Shown in pieces: positions 55,057 to 64,000 of a stretch of DNA of 64,000 nucleotides (within the stretch, counting starts at the first letter, position 1; each line of letters opens with the position of its first letter). The stretch spans positions 372,001-436,000 of the forward strand of contig JBAJFG010000611.1 of assembly GCA_037903475.1 (NCBI GenBank), given 5' to 3'. The notes below the pieces were generated by a model that worked only from the letters and a program-made list of their open reading frames with translations, had not been told where the DNA came from and did not search any database. The position numbers were made by a program, and so were the translations under genes. This DNA is from Ancylostoma caninum (lineage: Eukaryota; Nematoda; Chromadorea; Rhabditida; Ancylostomatidae).

Positions 55057-55257
55057 TCAGCCACGATTTTGATGATCCTCCAGATGTGCCTCTCTGAAAT
55101 CTGTGGTGTCTAACATCAGCAGATAGCGGTTGGCTACACCCTGGACATTGCTGCTAAGCCCCCTGAATCTGCAGGACGCTACTAAGTCCTGGTGGTCAAT
55201 GACCACCTCGTGCTGCGCCCTGAATCCGCTCGCTCTTAGCTCCATCTTTGAGTCCAC
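55057..55257 (-). other. Minus-strand frame, GC-rich, unknown
   Basis: Reads RAQHEVVIDHQDLVASCRFR and YLLMLDTTDFREAHLEDHQN before TGA. Codon choice is more GC-rich than the surroundings. It could be an exon (CCAG|GTGTAG donor inside) or the remnant of a transposable-element protein. No relative recognised. Confidence 0.25.
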
Positions 55258-57689
55258 GTATGAATATTGATGATTTATTCACTTATTATCAACATTATTA
55301 TTCGAAAAAGACGACATCGACATTTACTCGCACAGATTTACTTTTCTCTAGGTCTGATCGCTGTTTATCCTGCAATTATAATGTAATTTTCTCTCAAAGC
55401 TCTGCACAACTGAATGTTGGAGATCAGCTGAGCCGCACCCATGTGAGTCAGAGTGCAACGCTTTCGAGGTGGAAGCGGAAAACAAGCAAAAATTTCAAAG
55501 TGCGCGGACCTCTTCGTAGTACACTCCTCCGCTGTGGTCGCTGAACCATTCACGAATTCCACTTAGCACACTTGCACGTTCTATTCAATTCGTGCTTTTT
55601 GCAGACCGTTGTCTTTAGTGATGCGTCGTGCAGACGGCATATGTCTTTCAGTTTACCAACATCTTAGCGTCTGGATGATGCTCACGCGGAAGTCTGGAAC
55701 TGTTTCTGATCATTAGCCACATTCAACTGTAAATTGCATGAATAGCCTTGAGTATTCGGTTTTGAGAATGAAGAGCCTAGAGAGCCTTTCCTCTCATTTT
55801 ACTCCGGTAGACATCAGGCTTCATCTTCGATAGTGGTAATTCTGATAAAATATGCTGTTATTCTGTTAATTCTGATGGCGTGTAAATATGAATGGACTTT
55901 CTTAAACATCGATTCCTTGGGAACATGCTTACACGTCTCACCAATCTTCTTCGAAAAGATAGCTTGTATAGTACACGTCCATCTTCTAGGTATTCAAATC
56001 ATTGAAGATATTGTTATTCATCTTTCTATGAACTCGCACTTATTTATGTGGGAATAGCTGTAAATTAATGTGACACACATCTGTATTGTCCTTAACCGCG
56101 AAATTTTGTCTGATCCAGGAGATTTATTCATTTATTTGTTTATTCCATACACCAACTGAAATTGATGCACCAGAGTGATATCCACATGAATTAACACAAC
56201 TGCAGTAAGAAAGCATAAAAAGCTGTTTGATGCAGAGCATGGGGTAATCTTACCTGTAAGACAGCTATGTCTAATCCACTTTCACCTTTGAACTAGTGCA
56301 CTTAATAATGAAGGATATATTTAAATAATGAAGGATGTCTTTAAGTTTTCACGGAATTCGTAATGCTGGATATCACGAATTTGTCAGCGAATTTCACGCC
56401 GAAATGTTCTTTTGTCATCCTTCACAAAGAGCAGATAAAAACAAGAAGGCATTGTCACTCTTTGAAAACATGACAGAGAGGAAGTAGAAAAAGCTAATAA
56501 CTGTTACTTGTTTATAGTCTTGTTATAGACCCAAATATTATTTCTAATTTCACAGAATTCTTCACCGATAGCGACAGTGATTTTGGTAATTCGAGGTGAG
56601 ACGTCGAATCAGGTGCGCAGATAGTTGATGCCGTCTTCTTCTTACCACTTCTACGTATAACTATTCGAGAGGGGACTGGTGAATTCCGGAGAAATTAGGA
56701 AAATTTCTCTACTATGAAATTCTGAAAACAAAAACTAGAAAGTAGGTGAGCTACCACTAGAATTATTTGTTGATTTCCTCTTCACAGTAACTGAAGAAAA
56801 TTCAGCAGATGCTCAGAAATACGTACACTACATCCTTTAGCTTGGCCCGTTATAGTTAGGTTTCGTCCAGTTCTCCATTAACTTCCCACTTTTTAATTTT
56901 TTTAAACGTATGCATGCTAATCAAGGATATACAGAATGAGGAAATCATCGTGTGATGTGATCATTCCTATCTACTGCACAAGTGGGGCTAAACAGCTGCT
57001 TATCGTAGCCTTACCCACTACCTGAAAATTTTAAAACTTCTCTGGATTCTAGGATTACTGTCCTTTTAATTTCCCAGAAAGATTTGTACTCTCTTTCAAA
57101 ACCTGAGAGATAGCCTAAGCTCAATCTGGCATCGGCAATGTACTCAATTGTATCATCGACTCACATCTGCTACCGGAGAAAGAATTTTTGCTTGAAAAAA
57201 TTGTTGGTGTTCATAATAGAGTCCAAAAATCGAGGGCTAATTGTTTGTTTGAAGACCTCTGCCCTCCCTTGCAGGTTTCATCCAAGCACATCTTATCTTA
57301 GAGTGTTCAGGCTATTTTTGCTCCAAGTCTATCTGGAACTCAACGCATTACTTATTTAGCTGTGTAATGGAACTGAACGCAATATTCGTTCATTCGTGTA
57401 ATTTATTCATCACGATATTACGCATCACTTTCTTACTTGCTACGGATTTTTATTTTGCTTATTATTTTGCTTATTCGCCTACGTATTCGTTCACCACGGA
57501 GCATTCTTTGATGGAATTGTGGCTGGTCGGAGTTATCAAGTTCGCCGAAGATTTTTAGAAGTTTTTAATCAACCTATTGGTGGTAGTCGTCTTCAAAAGA
57601 CAGAGAAAGAGAGAGCGAGAGCAGAGGGAGGGGGAGTGTCTTCAACAGAAAAATACCCGGACAACTAGGACTGAGATTCAGAATGTGGC
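55258..57689. other. Stretch without supported genes
   Basis: AT-rich. An antisense A-rich tail at 56127-56147 (minus: GGAATAAACAAATAAATGAA) follows GTGTAT, as in other LINE tails here. Otherwise only short chance-like frames. Confidence 0.4.
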
Positions 57690-57790
57690 GTGTTATACCT
57701 GGATAGAGGGTGCGGCTAAGCTCTACAACTGGTCAGCTCCACTAATCGGCCAATCGCAGGGCCCCTCGGCGCCGCCCACTCCAGATGTAA
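57690..57790. repeat. GGCCAATC-type dispersed repeat, copy 4
   Basis: TTATACCTGGATAGAGGGTG leads into CTAAGCTCTACAACTGGTC and then AATCGGCCAATCGCAGGGCC and GGCGCCGCCCACTCCAG. Gives the clearest right end of the family. Confidence 0.5.
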
Positions 57791-58079
57791 CCCTTCATAC
57801 CCGAAGTACATTATTACCTCCACAGATCGAACGGAACCAAAGAACGAAACTGCACTTTTTGCCAGAAATCACACATGGTACCAAGTTTTAGTGAACATCA
57901 GTCGCAAGCGGTGCTTGCTAGCAAATGCCAGCTCATTCGGAGCACAGTATCGAGAGGTGTCCGTGCTTAATTTTGGATGAGAGGAACTCAAAAGTGAGAA
58001 ATTGCGAGTGGAAAGGATTCAAATAAATTAACGTGAACATGAAGTACTCAAATACTTATAGGATTCAGTGCAAGTGAGA

Positions 58080-58085
58080 TTTAAT
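58080..58085 (-). terminator. ATTAAA poly(A) signal of the minus-strand candidate gene
   Basis: On the minus strand ATTAAA lies 30 bases after the TAG at 58117-58115. It is a common variant signal at the expected distance. Confidence 0.35.
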
Positions 58086-58114
58086 GAGTTGGCAGACAAA
58101 CTAATGCACAATTT

Positions 58115-60150
58115 CTAATATCTACCACTATAATTCATATCCTCCCTCCTCCGCTGCTGCCGCTGCGTCGTCCTAGAGCACGTCAAAGATCTCTTCTTCG
58201 AGTAAGAATGCATACGTCAGCATTGGTGACGTTGTTTTTCGAATTTGTTTCATTTAAAAGTTAGGTGAGATCTACTACGCAGTACGTTACCAAAACTTTA
58301 AGAGGACCTCTGCTCCCAGTCTCTCTGCCCATAAGTTTCACTTTTCTGTGAGAATTTGACGGTAATCTGAAACATCATGTACATACATATTCGTAGGCGT
58401 ACTTGCGTATTTGCAATAAAAAACCTTTGGAAAATGCAGAGCGATATGCAAGAATTTTTCTTCGTAGGCATATTCATTAATTCTTGCAGCTGGTGCTGAT
58501 ATTTGTTCCCTCTTGCTCACATCTCAGACTCAGCGGGAACATTCAGCTCATCTCGTATTCTCCTGTGGTGCAACAGCAAATTTCTAAGTATCACTTGTCT
58601 GTTTTGAATCAAAGTAATTCGACACAGTATGGATGCCTGGCATAGGGGTATATACCTGTTAATCAATTGACGACCTCTCCCATTTCCGCTCGTTTCCACA
58701 TTTTCTCAAATTCTGCCTCCTTTCTCTGCTGCAGATTTTTACAAAAATCACGGTATAGATTTTCATAATTATATTGACTATAGAGTATTACTGTAACATT
58801 CAAGAAACTGCTGAAACCATTGAACCTTACCGCTCTCTTCAACTGGGTCATGCGAAAAAGGGGCAGCTCACCCATTACCCGCGAGGTCGTCCATGGTCTG
58901 ATAGTAACGACTATTTTTTCCAAGGATTAGCTGACTAAAACAAAACAAGCAAAATCATTCAGAGCCCTCTTTGATTGAGTGTCCAGAATATTTCGGAAGT
59001 TTGCCTTCACATTGACTTTTACCGCTATGTTTTAAAGGCGGCACCGACGGAAATTTTCGACCTCAAGATTTTGGTACGCCTCGGGGTAATCAGGTGCGCT
59101 TAACACTGTTACAATGCTGAAAACAGTTGAAACCGTCAAGATCCGTGCTTTTCGGAACTCATCAACTCATCGCTTTGGAGTTGGTTCGGCCGAGTTGCGC
59201 GATCTGTTCAATGCGGACCGATCCAAAAAAGCCGATACCGCTGCCTTTTTTGCCAGTTGTTTTGTAGACAAAAGAAGTTTTTGGTCCTGTTTTACAGCGG
59301 TCGTGAAGTTGCTGGAAGAATACAAACTCTGGAAAGGATGGTGCGACCAATCAAGGTATCGCAGAGACACAATCGAGCTCTAAAACGACTCCGGAACGAT
59401 GCAAAAATTCGAAAATGAGATAGTGGCGGAATTCAGCCATACAAGTAACTAAAGAAAGGGGTCCCCAGCCAAATAACTAGTAGAAAATTCTGTTGTCTCA
59501 TTCAATGTAAAAAAAGGAGAGCTAAGGACTATCATATAGCCTGTTAATGATATGAAAAGAAGTATCTGTCTACCAAATCAGCTGGAAGCGACACATCCCT
59601 GCCACCACAACTTGATCGAACGATCCCACGCTGATCCTGCTGATCCAGGATTTCAGACATTTGACTAATTATATTTTAGTAACGATTGAGTTTCCCGCTC
59701 TACTTTCTTCGTCGAATTATTGGGACTACATATTGCTAAGGTTCAAGAACGATCAAAAAACCAGACATGAAAATTTCCGTGGGTGCAGCCTTTAAGTCGG
59801 CGAGCGTATTTAAGGCAATTACGCAGAATTGTATGTTGCGAGGTACAAAACAAAGCATGAGAAGTAAGTACAGTACAACCGCCACCCCTTTTAAAGAGCT
59901 AGTAAACCATCCACACCGTCTTCCAATAATTTATCGGGTCAGCGGCTTAACAATTTTGTCTTAAACTTGGTATGTTTGGAACATACAGTCGAAAAATTAT
60001 TGTTGACTTTAGCTCTCCTCAATTTATCAACTTTTTCGTAGTCAAAACCTAAGGGTATGGGTAGTAGAGTGCGTACAAAAACTATGCATCTATATTAGAT
60101 TGCTCGATGTTTTACCTCGCATGACTTTCCGCAAATTCAGCTTGATCCAT
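58115..60150 (-). CDS. Candidate six-exon gene encoding a 130-residue basic protein
   Basis: Not recognised. Exons on the minus strand: 60150-60116, 58897-58831, 58636-58521, 58482-58425, 58366-58308, 58172-58115. All five joins are in phase (2, 0, 2, 0, 2), the start is ATG at 60150, and the stop TAG at 58117-58115 is followed by ATTAAA. The product begins MDQAEFAESHARPWTTSRV, contains LIQNRQVILRNLLLHHRRIR and DELNVPAESEIINEYAYEEK, and ends in a basic tail with TTQRQQRRREDMNYSGRY. It looks largely helical, without signal peptide or membrane segment. Splice sites are good (GAG|GTAAAA, GCG|GTAAGG, AT|GTGAGC; acceptors ATCAG, GCCAG, TTTCAG, TCTAG), with one AAG acceptor as also used in aex-3. 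Intron 1 (1.2 kb) contains the TIR element 59033-59794. The N-terminus could extend further upstream. The chain was built without protein similarity. Confidence 0.42.
59033..59794. mobile_element. TIR element of the TAAAGGCAGC family, 762 bp
   Basis: TAAAGGCGGCACCGACGGAA on the left is answered at 59794 by the inverse of TAAAGGCTGCACCCACGGAA. Second complete copy of the family seen at 27491-28195. The interior shares AAATTTTCG, a TCG(A)GTTGCRCG motif and similar length. It lies in intron 1 of the minus-strand candidate gene. Confidence 0.8.
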
Positions 60151-63100
60151 AGAATTTTTAACATGACAGGAAACAATGGTCTTGATTTCCAACACATTCC
60201 ATGAGATAACTTAAAAGCTCCGTCTATGATTTTTTTCCAGTTTGTACCAAGATCACGAGTCCATTTAGAATTGTCGAATAGAAGTATTTTCCATAATATT
60301 AGAATTTACATTTGCAATGTCCATATGGGTTCACACCTAGTTTTACGATCTCTCAGCGGGGGATCAACCCTCCTCCTTTATCCGGGCTTGGGACCGGCTA
60401 CGGAAACCGTAGGCGGAGTTATTTTCCATAATAGTATAATAAACAGTAGTTGATCTCAATCTCACTTCTTGCGTTATGGATAGCCTTGGAAATCCTTCGT
60501 GGCATAATTCACACTAAGTTCTGAATAATGGTCTCGTCAATCTTGCCCCAAGCTGCCAGTACTGCCTCCTCCAAGATAGTTGGTACTGTTTTATAGTGTA
60601 GGCTCACACGAAAATGCTCATCGGGCTAGAATTCATGAGCGCATAACTAAGCGAAACCAGGCTAGCGAACCCAAATTTTACTTCATGCATCTCTTAGCAT
60701 TAATCAGTCTGCACGATTACTAATCACGTAACCAATCGTCTATTCGCTAGGGCAACGCCTTCTGAGTCCAGTAGGGGTCAGTAGGCAGAGTTTGAGAAAT
60801 TCGATCTCTCCATATTGGGTTTCACATCAGCAATGTTGAACTATGTATTTCAAACTGGATACCTACTAGTTTTGACGCAACCAGAAGTGATAGTTCACAT
60901 TTCCGTCAATAAAGAAATTAGGAAACAACGCTATAACAACGGTTTACTGAGTGATGTCGTACTTATTAATTTACCCTTCACTCATCAACATTCTTGCCCA
61001 TATGTGACCATGCAGTAGGGCCTTAGTCTGGTCTTTACACGTAACGGGCGATACACTCCACTGGTGAATTTTAATTGCTTCAACCTTTTTTCTTTGAAAA
61101 TTTCTCAAGTCATTCACATTGAAGTTTTTTCATACGCTGGTCACGAGTATATGTCCCACTTTGTTTCTTCACCGTAGTACTGCAGAATCACAGGACGATA
61201 AGTATGTAGGTACTGTAGATGCATTCTCTCACAGAATTTAGTGAAACCATGTAAAAATGTGTTATTTTACATGCTGAACAGTAATACACGTAACATCCAT
61301 TTTGTACCGGGATGCATTTTTTACGGCTGCCGTGTGCATACCGTAGATACAGGTTCTCTTCAGAATGTCGCACGCTGATCAGGAGTATGGCATCCATGTA
61401 CGTACATAGTTACCATCATAGCGCATTTTTTGAACGTTATATGTCAACACTGGGCTAAGGCTTATAGTGACTCGTAATCTGGCCAATACTGTATGCGTAC
61501 CGTAAGTGTGCAGAAGTGAGTAGCGATACGGAATGAATGCCGCAACTGTGGTCATCATGCAAGACAAGCACACTTTTGCGGATTTTGGGCAAATTCCGGA
61601 GGAAGCGCCAATTTATAGTATCTACAGTAGGAATACCGTAACCACAAAGGATTCATCATGCAAAATAGACCCTATAATCGTTGCCAGCTCAACAAACGTG
61701 CCCTTTCTACCAATAATTTTGTAAAAATAAGGCAGGAATTCGCATTGGTCAGAAGCGACCTGAAATTGAGGACGTGCATTGTTGCGATTGTGTTGAACGG
61801 TTGCTTTGGAACCATGTTACACATGATTTTCGTGGCAGATACATAGTTTAAACACACGTGCTACTAACAAAGGGGGTTGTTGTAATAAGTATAAAGATAT
61901 ATTTTAGTAATTAGGGGTTGTTCACTTTCTCACAGGCTAGTTAGTAATTAGTACAGAGTTCATCCACCACGCATGCTCTATCTGCGTAGGAGAATTCTGC
62001 GAATAGTCAGTGCTCTCGAATGCGTTGTGTATTAAGGAGTGAATCTCGTATGCTCTGGACAAATGTATGCTGGTTCATCAGCGCCTCCAAGGTTTGACGA
62101 ATGCCCGATTCAGTTTTTTCATCATCTGCCTCTGGATCTCATGCGCATCGCTTAGCTTTACTGATGTAACCTTGCAGCTACGCAGATTCTAACCATTCTA
62201 GTGACTTGATTTTTTTTTTGGAAAAAAAAGCAAATGCTTGGATCCACAGGGCGTTGCTACGCTTAGCTCAGCTCGGAGGCGAAAGCTAGTGAACAGCTTG
62301 AAAAGGCCAAAGTCGTGTAATCACTGATCGACAAACCCAAGGCGAAGGCGTTTTCTAAAAAAATTCAGCGCCTTTCGCTGATGCCACCATCACCTTCCAC
62401 CGCTGCCTTCTTAGAGTGAACAAAGCTGAAGTTGTTCCGAGATTTGTAGAATGTGGAAAAGCGATAAAAGCAGAACATTCTCGGGAGAGACTCGTGGGCG
62501 CATGGATTCGTCTACAGAATTCACTGTTATTTCACGTATTGGATGCTTGTGACATACTAATTTCTCATCCGTATTCTCTATTTCTAATTCTTTATTTTCT
62601 ACATCGCAATAGAGCGAATGGTACTCGGTACGTTTGCGGAGAGTTCAGCGGTTATTTTAATCTCTCCACACATCCGTTTCATCAAATTCGACATTACTTT
62701 CTGCTGGGATCTTCTTCTTTGTCGTCAATCTTGTCCATCTTTGTCGAGACCCTCTCTCTCAAATCCTTGGCTCAGACGTACCAGGTACGTCAAAATCTAC
62801 GTTCTTCATACAAGCATCGAGACCTGCCCTCCGTTCTGGAGCTAACAGCCAAGCTACGACGAAGATGTAGGCGATCCGCTGAAGAAGTGGGCATAAGGCA
62901 CACGTTGGCCCACTGAATATTAGGTAGGAGTCTTCTTTTCGTACTGGTAGTGTTGCATAGAAGTGGAATGGAGAATGGTTGACCGCTCGGTGGGACAGCA
63001 CAGTGAAGATTATCTCATCTTATCTTACCCATATTTGATGAAAAATATAGATTTTTCCGGTACCACATCACATGAAAACGGTTCTTTGGATTTCAGCGTC

Positions 63101-64000
63101 AAATGAGATATGAAAATGATGCTCGTGGACTCAGTGATGGAGTTTAGGCAGTAACAACTTCCGAAACTTACCTTCATACACATCGAATTAAGTCTTTGAG
63201 TGGCAAATCAAGGCGAGAATTGATCACATGAGGCGGTGCCTCAAGGAAAACACGCTGAAAGATGAGGTCACACATTTTTCAAACTAACATTTTTAGAATG
63301 AACAAGGTCAATTGTAGATAGAGGAAATGGTGCAGGTGGGTGGCAAACAAATAAGGCCATGGTGAGCATCACTTCCTGAAAAACACATTTCGTGATGAAT
63401 TATAGGAAAGTCCCACAATCTATGTATGCGTGGTGCCGCGATTTTCTAAAGAATTTTAATACGATGTGTGTGTTAATGTACACTTTTGAAATTTTAATAT
63501 GAAATGGTATGAAATCAATAATCTCAACTTCTTGAAACAGGAGAAAAAAAAACAAGAAAAAGAGTAAAAAAAGAGAAAGTCCAACTTCCTTTTCGTAGTG
63601 TTCCCTTATACGGAAGTAGAACAGAAACCATAGGATTTACCCCTGTACTCATCAGCAAGGAGGAAAAGCTGATTTGTTCCAGGGAATGTTCCAAGTTTAC
63701 CAGTTATCCAGAATGAGCTAGTTTTTGCTGCAAAATTTGGTAGGCAGATATTGTTATCTATGTATATCAATAATGATTCCGAAAAACTGGTGGTTTGTTA
63801 TCCGTATATGATGAAAAGCCCTCGACTTTTGCAATACTACATTATGTGGAAACGATTCCTAAGAATTTGTTGTCAAATGAGATCGATTAAGACCGGAAGG
63901 AACTCATAGATAGATTTGTAAGAACTTGTAGATTTGCCCCGAAAATGCTTTCGCATTGGGTTACGCTGAAGGTGTAAGCACAAGCCTTTGTCTCATTATC
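60151..64000. other. Right end of window, no supported gene
   Basis: Holds the longest open frame of the window without similarity (62416-62916 on +, 166 codons from a GTG), with a strong CCAG|GTACGT donor at 62783 that suggests it is, at most, partly exonic. A GC-rich fragment near 60358-60412 (GGTCCCAAGCCCGGATAAAG on the minus strand) looks like a retroelement piece. No gene is called. Confidence 0.35.

Noticed and set aside
62416..62916. Longest open frame of the window, 166 codons on +
   Set aside because: No recognisable similarity, GTG start, hydrophobic and low-complexity character, and a strong internal donor; not enough to call a gene.
1..64000. CRISPR arrays, bacterial operons, rRNA or spliced-leader RNA genes
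   Set aside because: No regularly spaced direct repeats, no ribosome-binding-site-led gene clusters, and no rRNA or SL signature seen; the DNA is intron-rich and eukaryotic.

Overview
The window looks like nuclear DNA of a clade V parasitic nematode, most likely a hookworm-like strongylid; the species cannot be named from sequence alone. Supporting signs are a clear orthologue of the C. elegans synaptic Rab3 exchange factor AEX-3 (vertebrate MADD), small exons split by many introns, a probable trans-splice acceptor just upstream of its start codon, degenerate TTAGGC telomere-type repeats, and a heavy load of small inverted-repeat transposons.

The first 5.4 kb hold no gene I can support, only repeat copies. 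From 5.4 to 24.9 kb, on the + strand, lies the one gene identified by protein similarity: aex-3/MADD, about 36 exons and roughly 1480 codons. I traced its uDENN, cDENN and dDENN segments, an acidic/serine-rich middle, a conserved helical block, a proline-rich linker and the conserved C-terminal MADD region. Its introns carry a CR1-like LINE 3' end, a mariner-type MITE, a hAT-type MITE and other repeats. Two introns use GC-AG splice sites and three or more acceptors end in AAG instead of CAG.

From 25 to 33 kb the DNA is dominated by mobile-element remnants: a 0.7 kb inverted-repeat element, a hAT MITE with a perfect 8-bp target duplication, a 456-bp foldback, a Penelope-like GIY-YIG remnant, an (AT)25 tract and two further hAT MITEs. 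From 33.4 to 38.3 kb (+) there is a phase-consistent chain of candidate exons with a start context and a poly(A) signal, of unknown product. From 43 to 50.4 kb (-) there are less certain candidate exons, with a degenerate telomeric tract nearby. From 52.5 to 55.3 kb there is a nest of elements, including a tRNA-derived SINE inserted into a hAT MITE with an 11-bp duplication. From 58.1 to 60.2 kb (-) a six-exon, 130-residue candidate gene closes in phase and has an ATTAAA signal; its first intron holds a TIR element. The last 4 kb contain nothing I can assign.

No tRNA, rRNA, SL RNA or CRISPR array was found. Only aex-3 rests on protein similarity; the other genes rest on splice-site and reading-frame consistency and should be treated as hypotheses. 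I could not name a new multi-gene system. The most unusual content is the splice-site use in aex-3, the density of distinct MITE families and their nesting, and the uncharacterised genes.
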